DNA of 64,000 bases from Oscillibacter sp. GTDB taxonomy: Bacteria; Bacillota; Clostridia; Oscillospirales; Oscillospiraceae. This document shows, piece by piece, positions 43,901-52,744 of the stretch. Made by a program: the position numbers and the translations under genes. Within the stretch, counting starts at the first letter, position 1, and each line of letters starts with the position of its first letter. The stretch lies in NCBI GenBank assembly GCA_014799925.1, contig JAAVHC010000003.1, forward strand, positions 26,107-90,106, read 5' to 3'. Under the pieces are notes generated by a model, which saw only the letters and a program-made list of their open reading frames with translations, was not told where the DNA came from and did not search any database.

Positions 43901-44473
43901 AACGAGGATTTTTCCCAGGAGGGCGGGCCGACCCTTTATCAGGACGACCAGCGGATCTCCGTCGGGGGCATCGTTACCGCCTACCGCACTCGTACCACGC
44001 GCGGCGGCAGCCTGATGGCCTATGCTACGGTGGAGGACGACACCGGGTCCATCGAGCTGCTGTGCTTTTCCAAAACGCTGGAGCGGTTCGGCCGGATGCT
44101 GGCGCCGGACAGCGCGGTGCTGGTCCGGGGAAAGCTGTCCGTCCGGGATGAGAAGCCGCCCCAGATCATGTGCGACGAGGTCTATGCCCTCCGGGGCGCC
44201 GGGGAGCGGCAGCCTCCGGCCATGGACCCGCCCAGACAGGCGCCGGGCGTTCAAGTGCTGGAGGGGAAGACGCTCTGGCTGCGCCTGCCCTCGGCATCGG
44301 CGCCGGTGCTGGCCCATATCAACCGGGTCATCGCCATGTTCCCCGGCGGCACGCCGGCCAGGATCGTTTTTACGGATACCGGGAAACGGATGGGAACCAG
44401 CTGCCTGCTGGGCAAGTCCCTGGTGGAGGAGCTGACGGAGGCGCTGGGGAAAGAGAACGTGATCGTACAGTAA
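40964..44473 (+). CDS. dnaE: DNA polymerase III alpha subunit
   Basis: 1169 residues from the ATG at 40964 (GAGAGGAAA site; an ATG at 40949 overlaps it). The PHP domain begins FVHLHVHTEYSLLDG, with the polymerase aspartates in MPDIDMDFGD (about residue 397), the finger/thumb segment GRGSAAGSMVAYCLDI (about 355) and PGPMESIPRF, a helix-hairpin-helix region near 830-900 and a C-terminal OB domain (ISVGGIVTAYRTRTT, about 1000). It is the DnaE-type replicase; a PolC gene is expected elsewhere in a Firmicute but not in this window. Confidence 0.96.
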   Translation: MSFVHLHVHTEYSLLDGFCKINGLAKRIKELGQTAVAVTDHGVMYGAVDFYRACRAEGVKPIIGCEVYVTPTGRTRFDRVHELDAESRHLVLLCRNEEGYKNLSYMVSKGFVEGFYIKPRIDMELLKNHSGGLIALSACLAGEIPRRLINGAYDSAKAYALEMRDIFGPDGFYLELQDHGIRNQAIVNQGLLRIHEETGIPLVCTNDCHYLAPEDAEAHDVLLCIQTGKMVEDEKRMRYEPRNFYVRSTEEMEKLFRQYPDAVENTGRIAGLCNLEFTFGKYHLPEFRVPEGETSQTYIRKLCEEGFARKYRGRHPEYHQQLDYELNMIETMGFTDYFLIVSDFVRYARGKGIPVGPGRGSAAGSMVAYCLDITDVEPMKYGLYFERFLNPERVSMPDIDMDFGDTRRDEVVEYVRRKYGDDRVAQIVTFGTMAARGAIRDVGRVLNMPYADVDLVAKQVPSGPGALHITLDEALRLSKPLKDMYEGDERIKKLIDTAKSLEGVPRHASTHAAGVVITKNPVYTYVPLARNDETIVCQYSMVTLEELGLLKMDFLGLRNLTVLDDAVEMVRRRNPEFSLEDVREGDQAVYDMLTQGKTSGVFQMESAGMTGVCVGLKPQSIEDLTAIVALYRPGPMESIPRFIACKHDPKLVTYKHPALEPILSITYGCIVYQEQVMQIFQQLAGYSLGQADMVRRAMSKKKAKDIAREQEAFLHGDRLRNIAGCVANGIPEDIAQAIYDEIYDFANYAFNKAHAVCYAVVAYQTAWFKYYYPKEYMASLLTSVLDVSDKVAEYIGECREMGIALLPPDVNQSRDSFTVEEGGIRFGLVAIKNIGRGFIQNVVKEREANGSFTGFQDFCQRMYGTDMNKRALENLIRAGAFDSFGAFRSQLIAVSDKLLDSIAGSRRQNVEGQLDFFGMNSSQERAASFHVHLPDIPEYALEERMRQEREVTGMYLSGHPMNAFRDAVRKAGAVHIGSINEDFSQEGGPTLYQDDQRISVGGIVTAYRTRTTRGGSLMAYATVEDDTGSIELLCFSKTLERFGRMLAPDSAVLVRGKLSVRDEKPPQIMCDEVYALRGAGERQPPAMDPPRQAPGVQVLEGKTLWLRLPSASAPVLAHINRVIAMFPGGTPARIVFTDTGKRMGTSCLLGKSLVEELTEALGKENVIVQ

Positions 44474-44528
44474 TACTTTTTTTGAAAAAAGCATCAAGGA
44501 GATAGCATATCAATAGGGAGGGAAAAAC

Positions 44529-46481
44529 ATGATTACACAATTTTCTTACGGCACCCCTGTCGAAACCTTTGCGGTGGCAGAAGATATTCCGGTCAGCGAT
44601 CATGAGCGGCTGCGCCGGTTTACCCGGGAAAAAGGGTCGCCGCAGATCTTCTCCTGTCCGCTGGGAGAAGGCGACGCCGTTTATGGCCTGGGCGAGACCA
44701 TGCGGGGCATCAATAAGCGGGGTGCCCGCTACATCAGCTTTAACTACGATGATCCCAGGCACCGGGACGACATGCCCTCCATGTACGGCGCACATAATTT
44801 TGTTGTAGTGGACGGGGAAAGTCCCTTCGGCGCGTTCTTCGACACCCCCGCAAAGGTGGTCTTTGACATCGACGCCAAACGGGACGGCACGCTGACCGTG
44901 GCCTGCGAGTCCCAGGATCTCCGGCTGTACCTGATCGAAGGGGAAAGCGCCTATGACGTGGTAAAGCAGTTCCTGGGCGTCATCGGACGGAGCTTCCTGC
45001 CTCCCCTCTGGGCCTTTGGCTACGGTCAGAGCCGATGGGGCTATAAAACAAAGCTGGACGTCAGCCGGGTAGCCGCCCGGCACCAGGAAGCGGGCATTCC
45101 TCTGGATTACATCTGCATGGACATCGACTACATGGACCGGTATATCGACTTCACGGTCAACCGCCGCCGGTTCCCGAATCTGGAGGATTACTCCGCTAGG
45201 ATGAAGGAGCGGGGGATCCATCTGGTGCCGATCGTAGACGCCGGAATCAAGATCGAGCCGGGCAATCCCGTCTACGAGGAGGGCGTCCGGAACGGATACT
45301 TCTGCAAAAATCGCGAGGGAAAGGACTTCAAGGCGGAGGTCTGGCCCGGCATGACCCATTTCCCGGATTTCCTCCGGGAGGAAGTCCGGAAATGGTTCGG
45401 GGAGCAGTACAGGGTCTACACCAGCCTGGGCCTGGAGGGCTTCTGGAACGATATGAACGAGCCCGCCATCTTCTCCACAGAGTATCGGGCCAAGGGAGCG
45501 AAGCCTGACGCGGAGCGGGGCGACCCGGATCAGCCGGAGCGCCATACCGCGGATTTCAAGGACTTCTTCCACCGGCTGGACGACGGAAGGGAAAAAAGCA
45601 ACTATGAGGTTCACAATATCTTCGGAGCCATGATGACCAGGGCCTCCGGAGAAGGGCTGGAGCGTCTGCTGGACAACCGCTACCTGCTGTTCTCCCGGTC
45701 CTCCTATATCGGCGCGCACCGGTACGGCGGCATATGGACGGGCGATAACGCCTCTACCTGGGAAATGCTGCGGCAGAACGTGTACCATATGCCTTCCCTC
45801 AATATGTGCGGCTTTTTATACAGCGGCGCGGACACCGGCGGCTTTGGCGGAAACAGCAGCCGCGAGCTGATGCTGCGGTGGCTGGCGGTCTCGGTGTTTA
45901 CGCCGCTGATGCGGAACCACTCCGCCATTTTCACAAAGAAGCAGGAGTGCTTCCGCTTCCGGAATCCGGAGGATTTCCGGACCATCATCACCCTGCGCTA
46001 CCGGCTGCTGCCGTATCTCTATTCCGAGTTTATGAAGGCCGCCCTGCGGCAGGACATGCTGATCAGACCCCTGGCCTTCGACTATCCCCGGGATGAAAAG
46101 GTCCGGCAGATCGAGGACCAGCTGATGGTGGGCGAAAGCGTCATGATCGCGCCGGTCCTGGAGCAGGGGGTCAAGGGCCGGATCGTCTATCTGCCTGAGC
46201 CCATGACCGAGGTCCGCTTCAGCAGCGAGGGCTTCACCTGTATGGACGTGTGCGCCGGGGAGCGGACGGTGATGGTCCCGCTGAACCAGGTCGTGTTTTA
46301 TATCCGGCAGGGAAAGCTGGTCCCCGTGGGAAAGAGCGCGGCCAATACGGCGGAGCTGGATCTGATGGACGTGGAGCTGCTGGGGTCCGGAAAGGACTAT
46401 GAGCAGTATGTGGACGACGGCTATACCAAGAAATGCGGACTGGACCGCTGCATCGTCCGGCGGAAAGGGGAGAAACTGTAA
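44529..46481 (+). CDS. Glycoside hydrolase family 31 (alpha-glucosidase type)
   Basis: 650 residues. The N-terminal beta-sandwich has GEGDAVYGLGETMRGINKRG (about 47-66); the barrel carries the GH31 nucleophile in GFWNDMNEPAIF (Asp about 311) and the acid/base region RYGGIWTGDNASTWEML (about 400). GH31 enzymes release alpha-glucose or xylose from short glycans. No signal peptide, so it acts on imported oligosaccharides. It follows dnaE by 55 bp but an AGGGAGG site and unrelated function make a shared transcript only possible. The length is close to the family norm. Confidence 0.9.
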   Translation: MITQFSYGTPVETFAVAEDIPVSDHERLRRFTREKGSPQIFSCPLGEGDAVYGLGETMRGINKRGARYISFNYDDPRHRDDMPSMYGAHNFVVVDGESPFGAFFDTPAKVVFDIDAKRDGTLTVACESQDLRLYLIEGESAYDVVKQFLGVIGRSFLPPLWAFGYGQSRWGYKTKLDVSRVAARHQEAGIPLDYICMDIDYMDRYIDFTVNRRRFPNLEDYSARMKERGIHLVPIVDAGIKIEPGNPVYEEGVRNGYFCKNREGKDFKAEVWPGMTHFPDFLREEVRKWFGEQYRVYTSLGLEGFWNDMNEPAIFSTEYRAKGAKPDAERGDPDQPERHTADFKDFFHRLDDGREKSNYEVHNIFGAMMTRASGEGLERLLDNRYLLFSRSSYIGAHRYGGIWTGDNASTWEMLRQNVYHMPSLNMCGFLYSGADTGGFGGNSSRELMLRWLAVSVFTPLMRNHSAIFTKKQECFRFRNPEDFRTIITLRYRLLPYLYSEFMKAALRQDMLIRPLAFDYPRDEKVRQIEDQLMVGESVMIAPVLEQGVKGRIVYLPEPMTEVRFSSEGFTCMDVCAGERTVMVPLNQVVFYIRQGKLVPVGKSAANTAELDLMDVELLGSGKDYEQYVDDGYTKKCGLDRCIVRRKGEKL

Positions 46482-46531
46482 TACTTTTTCTTAAAAAAGT
46501 ATAAACTGTATTTTTCCATCAGGACGAAACA

Positions 46532-46598
46532 CGGCCCGATGAGGACGCGGGACCTTGCAGAATCCATCTCTGCAAAGTCCGGCATCCTCATCGGGCCG
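46532..46598. terminator. Long nested hairpin between convergent genes
   Basis: Outer stem CGGCCCGATGAGGA / TCCTCATCGGGCCG (14 bp, perfect) encloses an inner stem GGACCTTGCAGA / TCTGCAAAGTCC. It lies between the GH31 stop and the minus-strand M20 stop and can serve both. Confidence 0.65.
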
Positions 46599-46616
46599 CG
46601 CTGCCTGTAAACGGTT

Positions 46617-47804
46617 TTACCGCAGCAGCGCACTCATGATGGCGTAATAACCCTCGCAGGCCTTTTCCAGCTGGGCGGTTTCCACGTACTCGTCGTCCGT
46701 GTGGGCCAGGGACTCCAGAGAGGGTCCGAAGCCGATGGTGGGAATCCCGGCCTCTCCGGCGTAGTGGCTGCCGTTGGTGCAGAAGCTGTACCGGGTTACC
46801 ACCGGGTCCTGCCCGATGGCCCGCAGTTCCGCCAGGACCGCCTGGACGAAGGGCTCCTCCTCCCGGTACAGCCAGCCGGGGAAGAACCGCTCAGCGCGGA
46901 TGGTCTCCCCGGTATAGCAGGAGGCTTCGCCCCGGGCGAAGGAGACCTCCGCCCGAAGACCGGGATCCTCCGCCATCAGCTCCTCCAACACAGCCCGGAT
47001 GGGCGACAGGACGCTCTCCCTGGTCTCTCCCACCAGCAGGCGGCGGTCATAGGTGGCCCGGCAGCGGGAGGGAACCACGGACGCGCCGGGGTAGGGGGTG
47101 GATTGGATGTCGGTCAGCTCTAAAATTCCCCTGCCCAGCACCGGATGCGCCGGGACCTCCAGCTTCCGCAGGGCCTCCACTACCCGGCACATGCCGTACA
47201 CCGCGTTGACGCCCTTCTCCGGATTGGCGGAGTGGGCCGGGACGCCGAAGGTCTCCACCACAATCTCCGCCCGGCCCCGCTGACCGATCTTCAGATCGCA
47301 CGCCGACGCCTCGCCGATGACCACGCAGTCCGGCTTCACGATTTCGCTGACGCTTCGGGCGGCTACGCCCTCAAAGCACTCCTCGTGGACCACGCCGGCA
47401 ATCCATATCTCTCCCGGAAAATCCCGGTTCCGGTCCGCCCCGAAGAAACCGGCGGCGGCGGTAAAGGCGGCCACCGCGCCCTTCATATCGCTGGCCCCCC
47501 GGCCATAGAGCTTCCCGTCCGACTCCTCCGGCGAGAAGGGGGCGTGCTTCCAGGCGGCGGGGTCCGCCACGGGAACGGTGTCCAGGTGCCCGTCAAACAG
47601 GAGCCGTCTGCCGGGCCTGGCGCCCTTGATCCGTCCGACAACGCTGCCGTACCGGTCCGTCTCCACACGGTCAAAGCCGTGGGCGGACAGATACCGCTTC
47701 AGCTCCTCCGCCGCCTCCCGTTCCCGGCCGGAACAGCTGGGCCGGGAAACAAGTGCTTTCGCCAGGGCGGCGATTTCCTGCTTTCTCTCCGGAGTCACTA
47801 TCAT
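46617..47804 (-). CDS. M20-family amidohydrolase, YgeY type
   Basis: 395 residues. Zinc-site motifs are LLFDGHLDTVP (His/Asp about 70-75), GRGASDMKGAVAA (about 100), VVHEECFEG (Glu pair about 137) and FGPSLESLAHTDDEYV near the C-terminus (last metal His). The whole pattern, including TRYSFCTNGSHYAG, matches the YgeY/ArgE/DapE-like group, which hydrolyse N-acyl or carbamoyl amino acids and are often reported with purine or selenium-linked clusters. It is divergent from the symporter and D-aminoacylase genes, suggesting a shared substrate class (acyl-amino acids or dipeptides). Confidence 0.87.
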   Translation of the reverse strand: MIVTPERKQEIAALAKALVSRPSCSGREREAAEELKRYLSAHGFDRVETDRYGSVVGRIKGARPGRRLLFDGHLDTVPVADPAAWKHAPFSPEESDGKLYGRGASDMKGAVAAFTAAAGFFGADRNRDFPGEIWIAGVVHEECFEGVAARSVSEIVKPDCVVIGEASACDLKIGQRGRAEIVVETFGVPAHSANPEKGVNAVYGMCRVVEALRKLEVPAHPVLGRGILELTDIQSTPYPGASVVPSRCRATYDRRLLVGETRESVLSPIRAVLEELMAEDPGLRAEVSFARGEASCYTGETIRAERFFPGWLYREEEPFVQAVLAELRAIGQDPVVTRYSFCTNGSHYAGEAGIPTIGFGPSLESLAHTDDEYVETAQLEKACEGYYAIMSALLR

Positions 47805-48114
47805 GACATTCCCTCCTGAAAAATCATTCTTTCATGGAACGGCCGCGCCGCGGCCCGCGGCCAGTATACCACAGGTTGGCCGGCTTGCCAATATGGATTA
47901 TCAAAAATAGACAAAAAACGGCCGGTTGTTTTATGGCCAATTAGACAATTTATTGTCGGACCTCTTTACACTGGAGGAAGAATATGGTATGCTGGTCCCA
48001 ATCTGAGAAAGGAGGCGTGTTCCCGCATATCACGGCTGCACAGAACGGTTTAACCGCTTTGTGAAGATCCGTAAAAGCGAATCAAAACAGGAGTAAGAGA
48101 AAAGGAGAAAAGCA
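47805..48114. promoter_or_regulatory. Divergent regulatory region of the acyl-amino-acid unit
   Basis: The plus-strand promoter is TTTACA (47965-47970), 17 bases, TATGCT (47988-47993), leaving a leader of about 120 nt before the symporter ATG. A palindrome GACAATTTATTGTC (47944-47957) lies just upstream of the -35 box and is a candidate operator. No regulator gene is next to it. Confidence 0.65.
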
Positions 48115-49569
48115 ATGCAAGTCAATATCGTCGTTACCGCAATTGTTGTGGTCTACCTGCTGATCATGCTGTTCATCGGCTGGTATTCCTCCAAGAAGAT
48201 TACATCCAACACGGATTTCATGGTGGCCGGACGCCGCCTGGGCCCCTTCCTGATGGCCGGAACCCTGGCCGCTACCGAGATCGGCGGCGGCAGCTCCCTG
48301 GGCGTGGTGCAGCAGGGCATGGAGAGTCACGGCATCTCCGCCGCGTGGTACATCATCACCATGGGCTTCGCTTTCGTGATCCTGACCTTCCTGGCCCCCA
48401 AGTTCCGGGCCGCCACGGTCAAGACCGTCCCGGAGTACTTCCGCCGCCGCTATGGCAAGAGCGCCGGACTCATCACCGCCGTCATCATGCTCCTGCCGCT
48501 GATTGGCGCGACGGCCAGTCAGTTTATCGCCTCTTCGGTCATCCTGTCTACCATGCTGGGCATCAACTATAAGACCGCCGTGCTGATCGTGGCGGTGGTG
48601 GTGACGCTGTACTCCATCATGGGCGGTCTGTGGTCCGTGACCCTCACCGACTTCATCCAGGTGTTCCTGATCGTCATCGGCATGATCATTGCCGTGCCCT
48701 TCGCCATGAATATGGCGGGCGGCTGGAGCAACGTTGTCGCCAACGTGCCCGCCGAGACCTTCGATATGTTCAAGGGCTACAGCCCCACGGCGGTCATTTC
48801 CCTGACCATCATGTATGTGGCCACCTTCACGGTGGGGCAGGAGGCTGTCTCCCGCTACTACGCCGCCCGCGACGGCAAGGCCGCCCGGCAGGGCTCCATC
48901 CTGGCCGCGCTGGTGAACTTCATCTACGCGTTCATCCCCGCCATCCTGGGCATCATTACCCTGGCGCTCATCAACATGGGTCAGTTCAGCTCCGCCGAGT
49001 TCGCCGACGTGGGCGCGCGCTACGCGCTGCCGGTGCTGGCCATCAAGGTCATGCCCACCGTCATCTGCGGCCTGCTCTTCGCGGGCATCATCTCCGCCAC
49101 CATGTCCTCCTCGGACTCTGACCTGCTGGGCGCAGGCTCCATTTTCGCCAACGACATTTATCACACCATCATCAAGCCCAATGCCTCCAGTCAGGAGATC
49201 ATGCGCGTTACCCAGATTACCATGGCCATCTGCGGCGTGGCCGCCATGCTGGTGGCGCTGTTCAACACCGGCAGCATCGTTTCCCTGCTGATGTTCTGCT
49301 TCACCCTCCGCGCCGCCGGGGCTTTCTTCCCCTACGTGCTGGGCCACTACTGGAAGGGCGCTTCCACAGCCGGCACCATCGCCGCGCTGATCTCCGGCAC
49401 CGTTGTGGTGGTGTACCTGGAGCAAATCTCCAAGGGTATGCTGTTCGGTATGAAGATCAGCCAGCCCATCGTCCCCGGACTGGTCGTGGCGCTGGTGTTC
49501 TTCCTGGTGTTTTCCAAGATCTTCCCGCCCAAGAATCCCACCACGGAGCTGGCCTACGAGGAAGACTGA
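48115..49569 (+). CDS. Sodium:solute symporter family protein
   Basis: 484 residues, about 13 predicted membrane helices. DFMVAGRRLGPFLMAGTLAATEIGGGSS (28 residues by position about 35-62), the long IMGGLWSVTLTDFIQVFLI segment (about 163-181) and MSSSDSDLLGAGSIFANDIY (about 330-349) are SSF hallmarks; the last includes the sodium-coordinating serines. It imports a small solute with Na+, here probably an acylated or D-amino acid given the flanking hydrolases. Strong AAAGGAG site. A GC-rich hairpin (49594-49619) follows. Confidence 0.93.
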   Translation: MQVNIVVTAIVVVYLLIMLFIGWYSSKKITSNTDFMVAGRRLGPFLMAGTLAATEIGGGSSLGVVQQGMESHGISAAWYIITMGFAFVILTFLAPKFRAATVKTVPEYFRRRYGKSAGLITAVIMLLPLIGATASQFIASSVILSTMLGINYKTAVLIVAVVVTLYSIMGGLWSVTLTDFIQVFLIVIGMIIAVPFAMNMAGGWSNVVANVPAETFDMFKGYSPTAVISLTIMYVATFTVGQEAVSRYYAARDGKAARQGSILAALVNFIYAFIPAILGIITLALINMGQFSSAEFADVGARYALPVLAIKVMPTVICGLLFAGIISATMSSSDSDLLGAGSIFANDIYHTIIKPNASSQEIMRVTQITMAICGVAAMLVALFNTGSIVSLLMFCFTLRAAGAFFPYVLGHYWKGASTAGTIAALISGTVVVVYLEQISKGMLFGMKISQPIVPGLVVALVFFLVFSKIFPPKNPTTELAYEED

Positions 49570-49593
49570 TACGATTCCCTGTATCTGACGCAA

Positions 49594-49619
49594 GGGGGCG
49601 GTCCGCAGGGACCGCCCCC
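49594..49619 (+). terminator. Hairpin between symporter and D-aminoacylase genes
   Basis: GGGGGCGGTCC / GGACCGCCCCC followed by CATCCTTATTTTAT. May end most transcripts and reduce expression of the downstream gene. Confidence 0.7.
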
Positions 49620-49653
49620 ATCCTTATTTTATGCCATTTTAGAAGGTGCCGCT

Positions 49654-51228
49654 ATGTTTGATTATCTCATCAAGAACGTGCAAATCCTGGACGGCTCCGG
49701 CAGCCCGGCCTTCTCCGGCAGCGTGGCGCTCAGCGAGGGCAAAATTGCCGCCGCGGGGCCGGATGTCGCCGGAGAAAGCGCTCATGTCGTCGACGGCAGG
49801 GGCCGGACGCTGACCCCTGGCTTCATTGACATCCACCGCCACGCCGACGCGGCGGTCTTCCGCCCCGGCTTCGGCAGGGCGGAGCTGGCCCAGGGCCTGA
49901 CCACCATCATCAACGGGAACTGCGGCCTGTCCCTGGCCCCGGTGGCGGGACCGCACCGGGACGCGGTGCTGGACTACCTGGACCCCATCACCGGCAGGGG
50001 AGAGGAGGCGTTCCCCACCCTGGCGGACTACCGGGCGCGGGCGGGCCGGACGGGCCTGCCCCTGAACGCCGGGATGCTGGCGGGCATGGGAACCCTGCGG
50101 GCCTGCGTTTCAGGCTTTGAGGAAAGGGCGCTGACCGGCGGCGAATACCGCCAGCTCCACGCCGCGCTGGAGCGTGCGCTCTCTGACGGCGCGCTGGGGG
50201 CCTCCCTGGGACTGGGCTACGCGCCGGAATGCTTTTACACCACGGACCAGCTGATCCGCGCGCTGGAGCCTCTGCGGCGGAGCGGGCGGGTCGTCACCGT
50301 TCACATGCGCCAGGAGGGGGACGGCGTGGCGGACGCCCTGCGGGAGATGCTGGACGTGGCCCGCGCCCTGGAGACGCCGGTGGAAATCAGCCATTTAAAG
50401 GCCATCGGCCGCCGGAACTGGCGGAAAGCGGTCCCGGAGATGCTGCGCCTCATTGCCCAGGCCAGGGAGGAGGGACTGGACGTCATGTGCGACGTCTATC
50501 CCTATCCCGCCGGATCCACCCAGCTCATCCACGTCCTGCCGCCGGAGTTCCAGGCCGGGGGCATCAATCAGCTGACCGCCGCCCTCCGGGACCCGGCGGA
50601 CCGGCGGAGGATGCGCCGGAGGATGGAGGAGGACTCGGACTTTGAGAATATCGCGGCCCTGGTGGGCTTCGAGAACATCCGGGCGGCTTCCATGCGCCTG
50701 CCGGAGAACGCGGCCTTTGAGGGCTGGTCCATCGCCGAAATCGCGGCGGCGAAGGGGAAGGACCCCTATGACGCGCTCTTCGACCTGCTGGCGGAGGAGC
50801 GCTGCGCGGTGTCCATGATCGACTTTATCGCCCACGAATCGGATATCGAGGACATCCTCCGCTCACCGTTTTCCGGCGTTATCTCCGACGCCACCTATCC
50901 CGCCGGTCTGGCCCACCCGCGGGTCTGCGGCGCGTTCCCACGGCTGCTGGAGGTCTATGTGGGGGAGCGGGGCGTGCTGACGCTGCCGGAGGCGGTCCGC
51001 AAGATTACCCGCCAGCCGGCGGAGCGGTTCCATCTGACCGGAAAAGGCCGCGTCGCGGCCGGGGCGGACGGAGATCTGTGCCTCTTCGACCCGGTGGGCA
51101 TCCACGAGACCGGCACATGGCGGGAGCCGGACCGGCTGGCGCGGGGGATGGACTGGGTATTCGTGAACGGCGTCCCCGCCATCGCGGAGGGGGCGTTCAC
51201 CGGCAGCGCCGGCGGAACATGTCTGTGA
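49654..51228 (+). CDS. N-acyl-D-amino-acid deacylase (D-aminoacylase) family
   Basis: 524 residues of the amidohydrolase superfamily. The metal-binding PGFIDIHRHADAAVF (about 51-65), a LxxGxTTxIxGNCG segment (LAQGLTTIINGNCGLSLAP, about 75-93), the lysine/cysteine region VEISHLKAIG (about 245) and IDFIAHESDI (about 390) match D-aminoacylases, which remove acyl groups from N-acyl-D-amino acids. Cytoplasmic. Together with the symporter and the divergent YgeY hydrolase it suggests use of N-acylated amino acids. Confidence 0.88.
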   Translation: MFDYLIKNVQILDGSGSPAFSGSVALSEGKIAAAGPDVAGESAHVVDGRGRTLTPGFIDIHRHADAAVFRPGFGRAELAQGLTTIINGNCGLSLAPVAGPHRDAVLDYLDPITGRGEEAFPTLADYRARAGRTGLPLNAGMLAGMGTLRACVSGFEERALTGGEYRQLHAALERALSDGALGASLGLGYAPECFYTTDQLIRALEPLRRSGRVVTVHMRQEGDGVADALREMLDVARALETPVEISHLKAIGRRNWRKAVPEMLRLIAQAREEGLDVMCDVYPYPAGSTQLIHVLPPEFQAGGINQLTAALRDPADRRRMRRRMEEDSDFENIAALVGFENIRAASMRLPENAAFEGWSIAEIAAAKGKDPYDALFDLLAEERCAVSMIDFIAHESDIEDILRSPFSGVISDATYPAGLAHPRVCGAFPRLLEVYVGERGVLTLPEAVRKITRQPAERFHLTGKGRVAAGADGDLCLFDPVGIHETGTWREPDRLARGMDWVFVNGVPAIAEGAFTGSAGGTCL

Positions 51229-51287
51229 CAGGGAATGGATAAAATTGCCTCCCCCGGCGTAAGCTGTTGGCATGGAGGTGGTCTTTG

Positions 51288-51758
51288 ATGAAAAACCGAA
51301 AGGCTCTGATTCTCTGTCTGTTGATCCCGCTGCTGACGGGGGCGCTCTCCGCGTTTCTGACCCGGAACGCCATGGAACGATTTGAATTGCTGAACAAGCC
51401 GCCGCTGTCGCCGCCAGGATGGCTGTTCCCGGCCGTATGGACCATCCTGTATCTGATGATGGGAGCCGCCTCGTACCTGGTCCGGAGCTCCGGCGGCCCC
51501 CGCCGCGCCGTGAACGAGGCGCTGACGCTGTACGGCGTCCAGCTGGGCTTCAACTTCCTGTGGACGATCCTGTTTTTTAACATGGGCCGCTATCTGTTCG
51601 CGTTTTTCTGGCTGGCGGTCCTGTGGGTCCTGATCCTGGCGGCGGCCCTGCGGTTTTATCGCTTATCAAAGCCGGCGGGATACCTGATGGTCCCTTATCT
51701 GCTCTGGGCCGCTTTCGCGGGATACCTGAATCTCGGCATCTATCTGATAAACGCCTGA
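51288..51758 (+). CDS. TspO/MBR family membrane protein
   Basis: 156 residues from the ATG at 51288 (GGAGGTGG site). Five helices and the NKPPLSPPGWLFPAVWTILY motif (about 34-53), the conserved WxxxxP..FxxxWxxLY core, identify the tryptophan-rich sensory protein/translocator family, which binds porphyrins and related ligands in membranes. Its role in an anaerobe is unknown. Followed 15 bp later by the 3' end of the minus-strand recombinase. Confidence 0.9.
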   Translation: MKNRKALILCLLIPLLTGALSAFLTRNAMERFELLNKPPLSPPGWLFPAVWTILYLMMGAASYLVRSSGGPRRAVNEALTLYGVQLGFNFLWTILFFNMGRYLFAFFWLAVLWVLILAAALRFYRLSKPAGYLMVPYLLWAAFAGYLNLGIYLINA

Positions 51759-51772
51759 CCGCGCCCCGCCCG

Positions 51773-52426
51773 TCATACCGGTCCGTTTACCGCCAGCCGG
51801 GGCGCGGCGCGGCGGTCCAGGCCCTCCGCCGCGCCCCACTCCTCGGCCCGGTGCTTGAAGGTGGTGCGGGATATCCCCAGCTCCTTCCCGGCCCGCGCCG
51901 CGCTGACGCGCCCGTACCACCAGTCCTCCGCCAGCTCCTCAAAACGCTCCGGCATGGGAATCCGCGTCCGGCCAAACCGGACGCCCCGCTCCTTGGCCGC
52001 CGCGATGCCCTCGGCCTGCCGCTGGCGGATAAAGTCCCGCTCCGTCTGGGCCACGTAGCTGAGAAGCTGGAGCACGATGTCCGCGATCAGGACGCCGGCC
52101 AGGTCCCGGTCCGCCCGGGTGTCCAGCAGGGGCATGTCCAGCACCACAATGGCCACGCCCCGCTCCCTGGTCAGCCCGGCCCACTGCTCCAGGATTTCCT
52201 CGTAGCTGCGGCCCAGACGGTCGATGCTCTTGACCACCAGCACGTCCCCGCTCTCCAGAATCTGCACCAGCCGGAGATATACCGGGCGGGAAAAATCTTT
52301 CCCGGACTGCTTCTCTATCATGATGCAGTCCTCCGGAACCCCAAACTCCCGCATGGCGATCAGCTGACGGTCCTCCTTCTGCCCTTTGGTCGATACGCGG
52401 ACATAGCCGTATGTTTTTCCTGACAT
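51773..52426 (-). CDS. Serine recombinase (resolvase/invertase family)
   Basis: 217 residues. GYVRVSTKGQKEDRQ (Ser about 12) holds the catalytic serine; ARG residues recur in VKSIDRLGRSYEEI (about 65-78). The E-helix ends RQRQAEGIAAAKERGVRFGR and is followed by a C-terminal Hin-type HTH (ISRTTFKHRAEEW), so this is a small resolvase/DNA invertase, not a large integrase. The ATG at 52426 has an AGGAGG site. No obvious paired crossover sites were found beside it, apart from palindromes in the 318-base region upstream. It is divergent from an orphan gene that shares its C-terminal domain. Confidence 0.9.
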   Translation of the reverse strand: MSGKTYGYVRVSTKGQKEDRQLIAMREFGVPEDCIMIEKQSGKDFSRPVYLRLVQILESGDVLVVKSIDRLGRSYEEILEQWAGLTRERGVAIVVLDMPLLDTRADRDLAGVLIADIVLQLLSYVAQTERDFIRQRQAEGIAAAKERGVRFGRTRIPMPERFEELAEDWWYGRVSAARAGKELGISRTTFKHRAEEWGAAEGLDRRAAPRLAVNGPV

Positions 52427-52744
52427 TCCTGTGATCCTCCTAAGAAAAATATATTTATTTTAGCGAAAAACGGGCGATCCGGCTACTACATTTCCGCAAA
52501 ACAAAAAAGAACCTGTTGAAAGCCATTTCAACAGGTTCTTTTTTTGCACTTTTCGTCCCGTAAACTGTCAAAAAACTATAGTTTTTATTCGATTGAGCGT
52601 TTGCTTTGCTCACTATACTAATCGGCAATGTTTTTAAAAAGTTTAGCCTGATTTATAAATTTTTTCCATAAAAATTTTAGCTTATGCGTCCATGCCAGAA
52701 AACTATACCTTATTTGCGCACCGGGCGGAGGGGAGGAGAGACGG
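52427..52744. promoter_or_regulatory. AT-rich divergent region with palindromes
   Basis: Between two divergent recombinase-type genes. It contains a 19-bp perfect inverted repeat with loop GCCA (52503-52544), a 16-bp palindrome AAAAACTATAGTTTTT (52571-52586), and a half-site copy AAAACTATA at 52698-52706. A likely -10 box TATACT lies near 52612 on the plus strand. The composition is much lower in GC than the flanking genes. Confidence 0.6.
52503..52544. terminator. Bidirectional terminator-like hairpin
   Basis: AAAAAAGAACCTGTTGAAA / TTTCAACAGGTTCTTTTTT, perfect 19-bp arms, A- and T-runs. Its place between divergent genes is odd for a terminator and may end a short leader or antisense RNA. 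Confidence 0.65.
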
